Assembly: GCF_027627575.1 (NCBI RefSeq) | Contig: NZ_CP114065.1 | Coordinates: 3,162,001 to 3,226,000, forward strand | Length of the DNA stretch: 64,000 bases | From: Kribbella sp. CA-293567 | GTDB taxonomy: Bacteria > Actinomycetota > Actinomycetes > Propionibacteriales > Kribbellaceae | Direction: 5' to 3' | Notes under the pieces: generated by a model | What the model saw: the letters and a program-made list of their open reading frames with translations, nothing else | The model's database searches: none | Told to the model about the DNA's origin: nothing | Shown: positions 8,712-17,867 of the stretch, piece after piece | Layout of the letters: the number at the start of each line of letters is the position of its first letter | How positions within the stretch are numbered: the stretch's first letter is position 1 | Position numbers and translations under genes: made by a program

Positions 8712-8714
8712 GGT
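8709..8714 (+). promoter_or_regulatory. Putative -10 element of the HAD gene (leaderless)
   Basis: TAGGGT includes the MFS stop TAG and ends 6 nt before the ATG at 8721. Confidence 0.4.
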
Positions 8715-8720
8715 GGCGGT

Positions 8721-9338
8721 ATGACCGAGCGGAGCATTGACGATGTGGTGTTCGATATCGGCGGAGTGCTGCTGGACTGGAGCCCCGACTACCTCTACCA
8801 CGAGCTGATCCCGGATGCCGCGCAGCGCGAGCACTTCCTGACCACCGTCGCGACGCCCGAGTGGAACGCGGAGCAGGACGCCGGCCGGACCTGGGCGGAG
8901 GCGGTCAGCGAGCTCAGCTCGCTGCATCCCGAGCACGCGGAGTGGATCGCGGCGTACGACACCGGCTGGCTGAAGATGGCCAAGGGGTTGATCGAGGGCA
9001 CCGCGGAGCTGATCACCGAGCTCCGTGAGCAGGGCATCCCGACGTACGCGCTGACGAACTTCTCGGCGGAGAAGTGGGAGGTCGCGAAGGAGTCGTTCCC
9101 GATCCTCACCGGCTTCACCGGCGAGGTCGTCTCCGGCACCGAGCAGACGGTGAAGCCGGGCGAGAAGATCTACCGGATCCTGATCGAGCGCTACCAGCTC
9201 GACCCGGCCCGCAGCTTCTACACCGACGACAAGGACTACAACGTCGTGGCGGCCCGCGCGGCCGGCCTCGATGCCGAGGTCTTCACCGACGCCAACACCC
9301 TCCGCGCCCAGCTCAGAGCCCGCGGTCTGCCCGTCTGA
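8721..9338 (+). CDS. HAD-superfamily hydrolase, YihX-like
   Basis: 205-residue haloacid-dehalogenase fold protein. Motif I is VVFDIGGVLLDW, with the nucleophile Asp followed two residues later by Gly, as in sugar-phosphate phosphatases of the YihX type. Motif II is ALTNFS, motif III the Lys of TVKPGEKIY, and motif IV FYTDDKDYNV. The short helical cap between motifs I and II fits subclass IA. A small phosphorylated metabolite is the likely substrate, but which one is not visible. A probable -10 hexamer overlaps the stop of the preceding MFS gene, so it may be transcribed both alone and by read-through. Confidence 0.87.
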   Translation: MTERSIDDVVFDIGGVLLDWSPDYLYHELIPDAAQREHFLTTVATPEWNAEQDAGRTWAEAVSELSSLHPEHAEWIAAYDTGWLKMAKGLIEGTAELITELREQGIPTYALTNFSAEKWEVAKESFPILTGFTGEVVSGTEQTVKPGEKIYRILIERYQLDPARSFYTDDKDYNVVAARAAGLDAEVFTDANTLRAQLRARGLPV

Positions 9339-9398
9339 CGGCAGACCGCCGGCCCGCTGACCTGCCCGTCTGACGGCGCACCGCGGGCCCGCTGATCT
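9329..9398. repeat. 35-bp tandem repeat, two copies
   Basis: Copy 1 (9329-9363) and copy 2 (9364-9398) are nearly identical, both beginning GCCCGTCTGACGGC. The repeat starts inside the last codons of the HAD gene, so the stop lies within copy 1. Downstream, 9420-9500 holds a second imperfect repeat of a GGCGAGGTCAG-like unit. Confidence 0.75.
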
Positions 9399-9496
9399 GC
9401 CCGCCCGCGACCGGGCCACCGACCTCGGCGGGGAGGTCAGGGGCGGCGAGGTCAGTGCCGCCGGGTCAGGTGCGGCGGGGGTCACGGGCGGCGAGG

Positions 9497-10684
9497 TCAG
9501 GTGGTGGTGACGGCCAGCGCTTCGGTGTACTTGGCACCGGCGCCCAGGTGGGCGACCTCGAAGATGAGGCTGCCGTCCTGGCAGGTCGCCGGAGTGATGG
9601 CAGCATCCGGGGGAGTGGCGTAGACGCGTTGCGGGCGGGCGATACCGGGCTGCCAGCGCTGGAGCTGGAAGCGCTCCACCCCCTCGGTGACGGTGCGCAC
9701 CTCCCAGTGAATCCAGTTGCCGCAAGCAACGATGGTGTCGGTGACGATCGGCCCGATCGAGCGCACCGTGGCACCGGCCTTCTCCCGGACATAGCCGGTG
9801 CTCTGGTACTGGTCGGGGTCCGAGGCGCCGACCTCCGACCAAACGGTTGCCCCACGCAACGAGGCCCCGCTCCACTGGATGCAGTTCTTCGCGGCTACCA
9901 CCGGACCGGCCGCACCGCCGGCCAGCGGCGCAGTGAGCAGCCGTTTGCACCGTCTCGCCGTCTGTGGCGCGGTGATCTCGCTGAACGTGACCGAGTCGCT
10001 CGAGACGACCGGATCGGCGAAGTAGCCGGGATCGGCCACGCAACTCACGGTCCGTGCCTTCAGCGTCGCCAGCTCGGCGACCACCAGGCAGGAACGGCGC
10101 TTGGCGTCGGTGCTGCTGTAGGCGAACGTGCCGCCGGCCGCGCCGATCTCCGGCTCGGAGATGGGAGGAAGCGCTCTCTGGGCCGCCAGATCGACGCTCT
10201 TGCCCGTGGTCAGGTCATAGCGGTACGCCCGGATCTGCGGACTCGGACCGTTGTCCCGGATCTCCTCGATCAACGCCCAGCGGTCGTCGATCACCACCGG
10301 CGACTGGGCCACGAACCCGGCCGGCGGCACGTGCTTGACGACGGTCCGCTTGCTGGCCCGGTCCGTCACCGTCGTGGTGCCGGCCTCGTCGCTGCCACGG
10401 GTGACGAGGTACTTGCGGTGCTGGGTGACGATGTGCTGGCCGTCGACCGGTTGCTTCAGGATCTTGGTGAAGCTGGGTGGACCGGCCGGGGTCGGCGGAA
10501 CGCTGGGGGTCGGCGAGCTCGGCGTACTGCCCGGTCCCGCCGGGGTCTGGCTGGCGCCCGGCGTACCGGTGGTCGTCGGCGAGTCTGGTGGAGCGCTCTC
10601 CGGCTGACCGGAGGAGCAGGCACTGGCGAGCAGGGCCAGCCCGGCGACCACGGCCACCGGGCCGAGCAGCTTCGACGGACGCAT
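9497..10684 (-). CDS. Secreted lipoprotein of unknown function
   Basis: 395 residues with a lipoprotein signal peptide: positive start, hydrophobic stretch and lipobox LASAC with Cys at 23. A Pro/Ser/Thr-rich linker follows (about 24-70), then a beta-rich domain with repeated blades (for example HIVTQHRKYLVTRG, KSVDLAAQ, GTFAYSSTD) that looks like a beta-propeller of about 320 residues containing several cysteines. I cannot assign a family or substrate. It starts 4 nt after the stop of the C39-like peptidase gene, so the two are almost certainly co-transcribed and both are exported. Confidence 0.75.
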   Translation of the reverse strand: MRPSKLLGPVAVVAGLALLASACSSGQPESAPPDSPTTTGTPGASQTPAGPGSTPSSPTPSVPPTPAGPPSFTKILKQPVDGQHIVTQHRKYLVTRGSDEAGTTTVTDRASKRTVVKHVPPAGFVAQSPVVIDDRWALIEEIRDNGPSPQIRAYRYDLTTGKSVDLAAQRALPPISEPEIGAAGGTFAYSSTDAKRRSCLVVAELATLKARTVSCVADPGYFADPVVSSDSVTFSEITAPQTARRCKRLLTAPLAGGAAGPVVAAKNCIQWSGASLRGATVWSEVGASDPDQYQSTGYVREKAGATVRSIGPIVTDTIVACGNWIHWEVRTVTEGVERFQLQRWQPGIARPQRVYATPPDAAITPATCQDGSLIFEVAHLGAGAKYTEALAVTTT

Positions 10685-10688
10685 CCGC

Positions 10689-12152
10689 CTACAGCCCGAT
10701 GTTCTTGAACTGGTTGGCCAGGGTGGCGTTGAACAACGCCGAGGCCGGGATGTTCTTCGGCCCGTCGGTGACGTTGCCGCGGCTGTTGAAACGACGCTCG
10801 TTGAACACCTCGAAGATGCCGATGGTGCCCTTCTTGGCGTCGTACCCGCGCCCGACCTGGTAGTGCCCGCTGTGGTTGAAGGCGAGGTACGGGAAATACC
10901 GCTTGAGCAGCTGGACGTGCTCGATCACCGGGGCCGGCTTGCCGTCGCCGAGGTGGCTCTTGTGGACGGCGAAGAACTTCTGGGTGTTCCAGTGACCGAC
11001 GCTCTGGACGATGTACTTGCCCGCCGCCAGGTCCCAGTCGGTCTTCAGGTTGGTCTGCTTGACCAGCGCCGAGATCGCGGTCCCCGACGTGGTCGCGCCG
11101 AGGTCCTTGGCCCAGGACGCCTGGGTGTCCTTCTGCCGGTCGTCGGCCCAGTCGATCGCCTGCAAGGTGGCCGGACCACACCAGTAGCCCTTGTCCTGCG
11201 AGGTCTGGAAACCCTTCATGATGTACGCCGACGACGGCAGCTTCACCGGCGGCTTCGAGACCGGCGGCTTCGGCTTCGGCGTCCCGGGCGCGGTCGGCGT
11301 GGACCGCTCCGGAGCGGTCGGGGTCGAGGTAGGGGTCGGAGTCACGGTGGGGGTCGCCGTCGGGGTGGCAGCCGGAGCCGCCGTGGCATCCGCCGAGGGG
11401 CTCGTCGCCGCGCCCGGCTCGGCCGGCGCCTGCTCAGGGTCGGCGGGGTCCGAGGCGCTCGCCGGGAGATCGAGTTCACGCAGCGCACGGGCCTTGTCGC
11501 GGCCGTCCCAAGCGGACTGCATCTCCTCCAGTTCCGCATCGAGGCGAGCACCGTCCGAGAGGGAGGACCTTTCGGTCACGAAGGCAGCCGGGCTCAGGGC
11601 GCCGGTCGCGATGTCCTGATCGGACGACGCGCGCTCGGTGTCACCGGAGGTCTCGGACGTGGCGGTCATCTCGGTGAACTGAGCGCCGCTGGGCAGCTTG
11701 TCGACGAAGCCCAGACCGAGGCAGTACTTCTCGGTCTCGAGCTTGAAGCAGCGCATCACCTGCTTGCTCTGGTCGGCGAGAGCGGTTGCTCGCAGCATCG
11801 ACGAGTCCGGCGAGGTGCGGATCACTTCCTGGACGACCTCGGTCCACGACTTCGCCGCCGGCGGCTCGGCGACCGGGTCACCGGACGGCTCCTGGTCGTC
11901 CGGCGCGGTCGGGTCGGGCTCGGGCGCGATCGTCGGTTCCCCGGCAGGGTCTCCGGCCGGTCCGCTGGTAGGTGTCGTCGTCGGTACCGCGGAGGGCGCT
12001 GCGCTCGGCGTCGTACTGGGCAGCTGGGAAGGGGTGGTGTCCGCTCCGGAGTACGACGGTTCGGATGGCACGCGCGCGGCGGCCGATGGAGCTTGGGCGA
12101 GCAGGGCACCGAGCAGGATCAGGCCGGCTGCCCCCCGTGTCGCTGTGGGCAT
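10689..12152 (-). CDS. Secreted papain-like C39-family peptidase
   Basis: 487 residues from the ATG at 12152, which has a GGGAG ribosome site and begins a signal peptide (MPTATRGAAGLILLGALLAQ, cleavage near ASAAA). The frame is open farther upstream but that part lacks a start context. Residues about 30-300 are Pro/Thr/Ala-rich and low in complexity, with a 100-residue cysteine-containing segment inside. The C-terminal domain (about 305-487) has the C39-like catalytic pattern: Cys325 in GYWCGPATLQ and His430 in GHYQVGRGYD. There is no ABC transporter, so it is not a bacteriocin-processing exporter. It probably cleaves or cross-links an extracellular partner, perhaps with the adjacent lipoprotein. 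Confidence 0.78.
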   Translation of the reverse strand: MPTATRGAAGLILLGALLAQAPSAAARVPSEPSYSGADTTPSQLPSTTPSAAPSAVPTTTPTSGPAGDPAGEPTIAPEPDPTAPDDQEPSGDPVAEPPAAKSWTEVVQEVIRTSPDSSMLRATALADQSKQVMRCFKLETEKYCLGLGFVDKLPSGAQFTEMTATSETSGDTERASSDQDIATGALSPAAFVTERSSLSDGARLDAELEEMQSAWDGRDKARALRELDLPASASDPADPEQAPAEPGAATSPSADATAAPAATPTATPTVTPTPTSTPTAPERSTPTAPGTPKPKPPVSKPPVKLPSSAYIMKGFQTSQDKGYWCGPATLQAIDWADDRQKDTQASWAKDLGATTSGTAISALVKQTNLKTDWDLAAGKYIVQSVGHWNTQKFFAVHKSHLGDGKPAPVIEHVQLLKRYFPYLAFNHSGHYQVGRGYDAKKGTIGIFEVFNERRFNSRGNVTDGPKNIPASALFNATLANQFKNIGL

Positions 12153-12293
12153 TTGTGTCTCCCGTTGGGCGTGTGACGGCAGTGACTGTAGGTACGCCTG
12201 GGACCACAGTACGTGCTGATGGCAACAATGTGGAGGGGGGTGGTCGCTGTCAGCGACTGGAGGCGGTCGGCTCGGGGCCGGCGCGATGACCAC

Positions 12294-12299
12294 TAGACT
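12294..12299 (+). promoter_or_regulatory. Putative -10 element of def-fmt-rsmB
   Basis: TAGACT lies 38 nt upstream of the def GTG, leaving room for a short leader with the GGAG ribosome site. No convincing -35 hexamer is visible. Confidence 0.4.
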
Positions 12300-12337
12300 T
12301 GCCGGGTCCCCCCTTCGGTGAGTGCTGTGGAGTTTGC

Positions 12338-12886
12338 GTGTCGGTTCAACCCATCCGCCTGTTCGGCGATCCTGTTCTGCTCACCAAGGCCGACCCGGTC
12401 GTCGACTTCGACGCCGAGTTGCGCCGGCTGGTCCAGAACCTGACCGACACCATGCAGGCCGCGCCCGGATCGGGGCTGGCGGCACCGCAGATCGGCGTCG
12501 GGCTGCGCGTCTTCACGTACTTCGTCGACGGCGAGCTCGGCCACCTGGTCAACCCCGAGCTGAGCCTGTCGGCCGACGAACAGTTCGGCCCCGAGGGCTG
12601 CCTGTCGATCCCCGGCCTGACCTTCGACTGCCGCCGCGCGATGAGTGTGATCGCGCACGGCTTCAACATGTACGGCGACCCGGTGGTGATCGAGGGCTCG
12701 GACCTGCTCGCGCGCTGCATCCAGCACGAGACCGACCACCTGGACGGCGTGCTGTTCGTCGACCGGCTGGACACGGTCACCCGCAAGAGCGCGATGAAGG
12801 CGATCCGCGAAGCGGAGTGGTCCGGGCTGTCCGGACCGCCGCAGGTCAAGGTCTCGCCGCACCCGACGAACGGATTCGGACTGTGA
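12338..12886 (+). CDS. def: Peptide deformylase
   Basis: Removes the formyl group from the N-terminal methionine of new proteins; metal-dependent cytoplasmic hydrolase. All three family motifs are present: GLAAPQIG near residue 46, EGCLSI with Glu86 and the metal ligand Cys88, and HETDHLDG with His130, Glu131 and His134. The 182-residue length is usual. The frame is open to 12299, but the GTG at 12338 gives the normal N-terminus ([14 protein letters not shown]) with GGAG upstream. It overlaps fmt by 4 nt, pairing the deformylase with the formylating enzyme. Confidence 0.96.
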   Translation: MSVQPIRLFGDPVLLTKADPVVDFDAELRRLVQNLTDTMQAAPGSGLAAPQIGVGLRVFTYFVDGELGHLVNPELSLSADEQFGPEGCLSIPGLTFDCRRAMSVIAHGFNMYGDPVVIEGSDLLARCIQHETDHLDGVLFVDRLDTVTRKSAMKAIREAEWSGLSGPPQVKVSPHPTNGFGL

Positions 12887-13872
12887 GAGTTGTCTTCGCC
12901 GGCACCCCCGAGGTGTCCGTCACCGCGCTCCGCGCGATCGTTGCCAGCGGCCACGAGCTGGTCGCCGTCGTCACCCGCCCGGACGCCCCGGCCGGCCGCG
13001 GCCGCAAGCTGGTCGCCTCCCCGGTCGCGCAGTACGCCGAAGAGCTCGGGGTCGAGGTGCTGAAGCCGGTCAAGCCGAGCGACCCCGACTTCCTGGCCCG
13101 GCTGACCGAGCTCGCACCGGACTGCTGCCCGGTCGTCGCGTACGGCGGACTGCTGCCGCAGGCCGCGCTCGACATCCCGCCGCACGGCTGGATCAACCTG
13201 CACTTCTCGGTACTGCCGGCCTGGCGTGGTGCCGCGCCGGTGCAGCACTCGATCATCTCCGGTGACGACGTGACCGGCGCGAGCACGTTCCGGATCGTCA
13301 AGGCGCTCGACGCCGGACCCGTGTACGGCGTACTGACGGAACGGATCGGCCCGAAGGACACCGCCGGCGACCTGCTGACCAGGCTGTCGGAGTCCGGTGC
13401 CAAGCTGCTCGTCGACACCCTCGACGGCATCGAGGCCGGCGCGCTGGTGGCCGTCGAGCAGCCGGCCGACGGTGTCACGCTCGCCCCCAAGCTCAATGTC
13501 GAGGACGCCGAGCTCGACCTCACCGCGCCGGCCCAGCGCGTCGACCGCCTGGTCCGCGGCTGCAGCCCGGCGCCGGGAGCATGGACGACGTTCCGCGGTG
13601 AGCGCCTCAAGGTGCTCGACGTGGACCTGACCGATGAGGACGACCTGCCGCCGGGCGAACTGCGGATCACGAAGTCGAGCGTCGAGGTCGGTACCGGCAG
13701 CAAGGTGCTGAAACTCGTCACCGTGCAGCCGCAGGGCAAGAAGCCGATGGCCGCCGCCGACTGGGCCCGCGGCGTCCGGATCACCGATGAGGACCGCCTG
13801 GCCCCGAGGGCCGCGGAGCCGGGCGAGTCACCTGCCACCAGCGCCGCCGGCGCGGAATCGACTGCCGGGTGA
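12883..13872 (+). CDS. fmt: Methionyl-tRNA formyltransferase
   Basis: Formylates Met-tRNA(fMet) with 10-formyltetrahydrofolate for translation initiation. 329 residues. The N-terminus [18 protein letters not shown] is characteristic. The catalytic region [21 protein letters not shown] (His about 107) and the following [16 protein letters not shown] carry the Asn-His-Asp set. The C-terminal domain that binds tRNA starts near residue 210. The GTG start overlaps the def stop, and its own stop overlaps the rsmB GTG, so the three are translationally coupled. The tail of about 20 residues is Ala/Glu-rich and not conserved. Confidence 0.96.
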   Translation: MRVVFAGTPEVSVTALRAIVASGHELVAVVTRPDAPAGRGRKLVASPVAQYAEELGVEVLKPVKPSDPDFLARLTELAPDCCPVVAYGGLLPQAALDIPPHGWINLHFSVLPAWRGAAPVQHSIISGDDVTGASTFRIVKALDAGPVYGVLTERIGPKDTAGDLLTRLSESGAKLLVDTLDGIEAGALVAVEQPADGVTLAPKLNVEDAELDLTAPAQRVDRLVRGCSPAPGAWTTFRGERLKVLDVDLTDEDDLPPGELRITKSSVEVGTGSKVLKLVTVQPQGKKPMAAADWARGVRITDEDRLAPRAAEPGESPATSAAGAESTAG

Positions 13873-15254
13873 GCGACCGCACTCCACGCAACCGGGCGCC
13901 GCAACGGCGGCCCGACCAGGTCCGGCTGGTCGCCTACAAGGTGATCCGGCAGGTCTCGTCCGAGGACGGCTACGCCAACCTGGCCCTGAACAAGGCGCTC
14001 CGCGACCACAAACTGAGCGGTCGCGACGCAGCCTTCTGCACCGAGCTCGTGCACGGCACCCTGCGTTGGCAGGGCACTTACGACGTGATCCTCGCGCGCA
14101 GCGTCTCCCGGCCGCTGGCTGAGCTGGATCCGGAGCTGCTCGACCTGCTCCGGCTTGGCACGCACCAGCTGCTCCGGATGCGTGTCGACACTTACGCGGC
14201 CGTCAACGAGATGGTCACCCTGACCCGTGCCGAGGTCGGCCAGAGCCGCAGCGGCCTGGTCAACGCCGTCCTGCGCAAGGTCAGCCAGCGCACCTTCGAC
14301 CAGTGGATCGTCGACGTCGCGCCGCACTCCGACGACGACCTGTTCGGCTTCCTGTCGATCGCGAAGGCCCACCCGCGCTGGATCGTCGAGGCCTTCGCCG
14401 GTGCGTTGCACACCGAAGGCTATGAACTCGACGACCTGCTCGACGCCGACAACGAGCCGCCGCGCGTGACGCTGGTGGCACGGCCTGGTTTGGCCGAGGT
14501 GGACGATCTCATCGTCGCCGGAGCGACTCGCGCGCGTTACTCGCCGTACGCCGCCGTCCTGCAGAGCGGCGGCGACCCTGGCAAGATCTCCGCCGTCTCC
14601 TCCGGCCGGGCCGGCGTGCAGGACGAGGGGTCGCAGTTGGTCGCCACCGCGCTTGCGACGGCGCCACTGGAGGGCAGGGACGCCAAGTGGCTCGACCTGT
14701 GTGCCGGCCCGGGAGGCAAAGCCGCTCTGCTCGCGGCGATCGGTCGCCAACGGGGTGTGGCGATCACTGCGGTAGAGCCGCTGCCGCACCGCGCCGAGCT
14801 GGTGCGGTCGAACCTGCGGGCCGTCCCCGGAGACCACAAGGTGCTGGTCGCCGACGGCACCAAGCCGACTTGGCCGGAGGGCTCCTACGACCGAGTGCTG
14901 GCTGACGTGCCGTGCAGCGGGCTCGGTGCGTTGCGGCGACGCCCGGAGGCACGCTGGCGTCGTACTGCGGAAGACGTGGCTGAGCTGCGCCCGCTGCAGG
15001 AGCGGCTGCTCGACTCTGCGATCAACTCGGTCCGCAAGGGCGGCGTGGTCGCATACGTGACCTGCACGCCGCATCCGACGGAGACCCGCGAGGTGGTCGA
15101 CGCAGTACTCGCGCAGCGCAGCGACGCGGTGCTCGAGGATGCGCGGCCGCTGCTTCCTGACGTGCCGTCGCTGGGGGAAGGCCCTGACGTGCAGTTGTGG
15201 CCGCACCTGCACGGCACCGACGCGATGTACCTGGCGCTCATCAGGCGGACCTGA
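13869..15254 (+). CDS. rsmB: 16S rRNA (cytosine-967 C5)-methyltransferase
   Basis: Methylates C967 of 16S rRNA with S-adenosylmethionine. 461 residues. The N-terminal NusB-like RNA-binding domain covers about 15-145 ([35 protein letters not shown]). The catalytic domain has SAM motif [17 protein letters not shown] from about 275, motif [20 protein letters not shown] near 347, and the nucleophile cysteine in VTCTPHPTE near 398. The GTG start overlaps the fmt stop. In many actinobacteria this gene follows def-fmt, as here. Confidence 0.95.
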   Translation: MSDRTPRNRAPQRRPDQVRLVAYKVIRQVSSEDGYANLALNKALRDHKLSGRDAAFCTELVHGTLRWQGTYDVILARSVSRPLAELDPELLDLLRLGTHQLLRMRVDTYAAVNEMVTLTRAEVGQSRSGLVNAVLRKVSQRTFDQWIVDVAPHSDDDLFGFLSIAKAHPRWIVEAFAGALHTEGYELDDLLDADNEPPRVTLVARPGLAEVDDLIVAGATRARYSPYAAVLQSGGDPGKISAVSSGRAGVQDEGSQLVATALATAPLEGRDAKWLDLCAGPGGKAALLAAIGRQRGVAITAVEPLPHRAELVRSNLRAVPGDHKVLVADGTKPTWPEGSYDRVLADVPCSGLGALRRRPEARWRRTAEDVAELRPLQERLLDSAINSVRKGGVVAYVTCTPHPTETREVVDAVLAQRSDAVLEDARPLLPDVPSLGEGPDVQLWPHLHGTDAMYLALIRRT

Positions 15255-15279
15255 TGTCAGGTGTCTGAGCTCGAACGGT

Positions 15280-15285
15280 CATGAT
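15280..15285 (+). promoter_or_regulatory. Putative -10 element of the DMT transporter gene (leaderless)
   Basis: CATGAT ends 6 nt before the GTG at 15292. The purine stretch GGAGAG between them is too close to the start to be a good Shine-Dalgarno site. Confidence 0.35.
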
Positions 15286-15291
15286 GGAGAG

Positions 15292-16284
15292 GTGACAGCC
15301 ACCGACCTCCGACCGGCCCGAAGCACTCAGCATCCCCAGCTCATCGGGCTGACGGCGGCGTTCGGCATCGGCATGCTGGTCGCCGTCCAGTCCCGGCTGA
15401 ACGGCGAACTCGGGCACGAACTGGGCGACGGCGTAGCGGCTGCACTGATCTCCTTCGGCACCGGCCTGGTCGTGCTGCTGATCGGTTGTGCCGTGATCCG
15501 CCCGATCCGGCGGTCGGTCGGCCGGGTTTGGCGGACCATCAGGACGCCGTCGGACGGCAGTGGACTGCTCCGGTGGTGGCAGTGCATCGGTGGAGTGGCC
15601 GGTGCGTTCCTAGTGGCTACTCAGTCGATCACTGTGTCGGTGATCGGTGTAGCGGTCTTCACTGTCGCCGTGGTGGCCGGTCAGGCCGTCAGCAGCCTGG
15701 TAGTCGACCGACTGGGATTCGGGCCGGCCGGGCCTCAGCCCTACACGCCGCTGCGTGTGGTGGGCGCCGTCGTGGCGCTCGTGGCCGTCGTACTGGCTGT
15801 GTCGGATCGCCTGAGCCACCCGTCGGGCCTGGCGCTCGCAGTACTCCCTGCGCTGGCGGGAGTCGGTACTGCGGTGCAGCAGGCCATCAACGGCCGGGTT
15901 GCCCAGACTGCGGCGGTCGATGCGTCCGGGGCGGTGGCAGCCGGAGTCATCAACTTCCTGGTCGGCTTCGTTGCGCTGCTGGCGGTTTTCGTGGTCGACC
16001 TGATCGTCCGGGGCGCTCCCAACAGTTTGCCGTCCAGCCCGTGGCTCTACCTCGGCGGCCTGTGCGGCGTGATCTTCATCAGCGCCGCGGCCGCCGTCGT
16101 CCGCGTGGTCGGGGTGTTCGTCCTAGGCCTTGGCACGATCGCCGGCCAGCTGATCGCCAGCCTCGTCATCGATCTGTTCCTGCCGGCCACCGACCAGGCC
16201 GTCACCCTGCCGGTCGTGGCCGGCACCCTGCTGGCTCTGGTCGCCGTGGTGGTCGCCTCCGTCCCGAACCTCCGGAAGAGGTAG
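15292..16284 (+). CDS. DMT-family transporter, YdcZ (DUF606) type
   Basis: 330 residues with about ten membrane segments arranged as two similar halves, each opening with an ALxSFxxG-like helix (FGIGMLVAVQSRLNGELG, then AALISFGTGLVVLL; second half VGTAVQQAINGRVAQ, then GVINFLVGFVALL). This is the DMT_YdcZ pattern of PF04657, an uncharacterised inner-membrane branch of the drug/metabolite transporter superfamily. The frame is open to 15139 inside rsmB, but the GTG at 15292 is the first sensible start. The last 162 bases overlap the 3' end of the convergent EamA gene. Confidence 0.85.
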   Translation: MTATDLRPARSTQHPQLIGLTAAFGIGMLVAVQSRLNGELGHELGDGVAAALISFGTGLVVLLIGCAVIRPIRRSVGRVWRTIRTPSDGSGLLRWWQCIGGVAGAFLVATQSITVSVIGVAVFTVAVVAGQAVSSLVVDRLGFGPAGPQPYTPLRVVGAVVALVAVVLAVSDRLSHPSGLALAVLPALAGVGTAVQQAINGRVAQTAAVDASGAVAAGVINFLVGFVALLAVFVVDLIVRGAPNSLPSSPWLYLGGLCGVIFISAAAAVVRVVGVFVLGLGTIAGQLIASLVIDLFLPATDQAVTLPVVAGTLLALVAVVVASVPNLRKR

Positions 16285-17223
16285 CGGCCGCGCCCGGACG
16301 GTGCGGATGACCCCTTGGGAGACCGCGACCCCGAGCAGCACGATCAGCGCGCCGACCGGCTGGTACCAGGTCAGGTGCTCGTCCAGCACGAGGACGCCGA
16401 CCACGATCGCGAAGATCGGCATGATGTAAGTAACCATCGACGTCATGCTGGCGCCGATCAGGCGGATCATCCGCAGGTTCAGCACGAACGCGATCCCGCT
16501 GCCGAGCGCGCCCAGCGCGATCACGCTGCCGATCACCTCGATCGACAGCGACCAGGGCCGCGGCGGCGCCTGACCGGAGATGAGCGGCGCCAGGATCGCC
16601 AGCTGGAAGGTTGCGCAGAGCAGCAACGTGGCCGACAACGTCGTACCGGACAGGTTGCTGCCGGCGATGAACCGCTTCTGGTAGGGGATCGCGATCCCGT
16701 ACGAGAGGGCGGCGCCCATGCAGAAGAGCTGACCGACCAGATCGGCGCCGCCGTGCAGCTGCCAGGCGCCCAGCACGACCATCATGCCGCCGAAGCCGAT
16801 CACCAGTCCGAGCACGCGTTGCAGGGTGAACTTCTCGGTCCGGAAGACCAGTACCGCGACCGGCAGGACCACCAGTGGGGTGATCCCGTTCCAGATGCCG
16901 GCCAGCAGCGACGGGACGCGTTGTTCGCCGTACCCGAACAGCGTCCAGGGAACGGCCGAGCCGATCAGCCCCGCGACGAAGTTGTGCCCCCAGATCCGCG
17001 GCGATCGCGGCAACGCCTCCCGCTTGACCAGCAGGATCGCGACCAGCACCAGCGCGCCGGCCAGCACCCGGCCGAGCGCGAGGTAGGTCGGATGCAGCTC
17101 GCGCACGCCGATGGAGATGAACAGGAAGCTGCAGCCCCAGACCGCGGCCAGTGTCAGCATCGTCGGAAGCCAGGCCCGGACCGCCGGCTTGTCAGGAGTC
17201 GAAAGGGTGCTCACTCCTGACAT
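16123..17223 (-). CDS. EamA-family (DMT) transporter
   Basis: About 366 residues. Ten predicted membrane helices form two EamA repeats (LAAVWGCSFLFISIGVRELHPT, LALGRVLAGALVLV, and the second half from about MGAALSYGIAIPYQKRFI). It is probably a metabolite exporter, substrate unknown. After the last helix (GVAVSQGVIRTVRARPL) the reading frame runs on for about 50 hydrophilic residues (Asp/His/Gln/Gly-rich) that lie entirely antisense to the YdcZ gene, so this tail is probably fortuitous. The start is uncertain: ATG at 17223 is used, with TTG at 17244 or GTG at 17214 possible. Confidence 0.82.
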   Translation of the reverse strand: MSGVSTLSTPDKPAVRAWLPTMLTLAAVWGCSFLFISIGVRELHPTYLALGRVLAGALVLVAILLVKREALPRSPRIWGHNFVAGLIGSAVPWTLFGYGEQRVPSLLAGIWNGITPLVVLPVAVLVFRTEKFTLQRVLGLVIGFGGMMVVLGAWQLHGGADLVGQLFCMGAALSYGIAIPYQKRFIAGSNLSGTTLSATLLLCATFQLAILAPLISGQAPPRPWSLSIEVIGSVIALGALGSGIAFVLNLRMIRLIGASMTSMVTYIMPIFAIVVGVLVLDEHLTWYQPVGALIVLLGVAVSQGVIRTVRARPLPLPEVRDGGDHHGDQSQQGAGHDRQGDGLVGGRQEQIDDEAGDQLAGDRAKA

Positions 17224-17420
17224 CCTGCAGCATGCTGCCGACAATCGCTGCTTTTTTGCCTGACATTGGGCAGGGTCGAGCGGCTGTACGTCGGCTCGCG
17301 GTTCAACTCCACGCCGTTCGAGGGGCCGGCGTCAGTGTTGTCGACTCGTCGCCGCACACCTTCGACCAGACCGTCCGGCAGGTCCGGTTGGACCCCTTGG
17401 CCGGCCTCGTCCCCGGTCCG

Positions 17421-17769
17421 GTGCGCAGACCTGGTGCCCCGATTCCGTGCGCAGACCTGGTGCCCCGATTCCGTGCGCAGAACTGGTGCGCCGATTCCGT
17501 GCGCAGAACTGGTGCGCCAACTCCGTGCGCCAGCCCGTTGCGCCAATTCCGTGCACCGGCTGGCTACTCCACCTCCGGGTGCGCCGATTCCGTGTGCCGG
17601 CCGGTGCGCCAACTCCGTGCACCGGCTGGGTGCTCCACCTCCGGGTGTGCCGACTTCGTGTGCCGGCCGGTGCGCCAACTCCGTGCACCGGCTAGGTGCT
17701 CCACCTCCGGGTGTGCCGACTTCGTGTACCGGCCGGTGCGCCGACTCCGTGCGCCAGCCCTGTGCGCCG
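17421..17769. repeat. Nested tandem repeat: five 26-bp units then 66-bp units
   Basis: Units of 26 bp start at 17421, 17447, 17473, 17499 and 17525; the first two are identical (GTGCGCAGACCTGGTGCCCC start). A 29-bp variant (17551-17579) leads into 66-bp units at 17580-17645 and 17646-17711 and a partial, diverging one to about 17769. GTGCGCCAACTCC-like motifs recur throughout, so the long unit probably arose from the short one. Confidence 0.85.
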
Positions 17770-17855
17770 GACTTCTCGGGGGACCGCCGAGTACCAGGTC
17801 GTGTTCGAGCAGTGACGGCACACCCGCCGGCCGGACGCGCAGAGGCTGTGCGAGG

Positions 17856-17861
17856 CAGGAT
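17856..17861 (+). promoter_or_regulatory. Putative -10 element of the cysteine-desulfurase-like gene
   Basis: CAGGAT ends 6 nt before the ATG at 17868. The overlapping AGGA could instead act as a weak ribosome site. Confidence 0.3.
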
Positions 17862-17867
17862 GGCGGC

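Larger units (their letters stand above)
17224..17867. other. Non-coding interval with repeat core
   Basis: 644 bp between the divergent EamA and cysteine-desulfurase-like genes. Reading frames run through it on both strands only because GC is high; 26-bp units are not a multiple of three and codon patterns do not look coding. Apart from the tandem repeat at 17421-17769 and the -10 hexamer at 17856 I see nothing definite. Confidence 0.6.

Noticed and set aside
7419..10043. Minus-strand frame of 874 residues covering the MFS and HAD genes
   Set aside because: Spans two confident + strand genes and has no recognisable domain.
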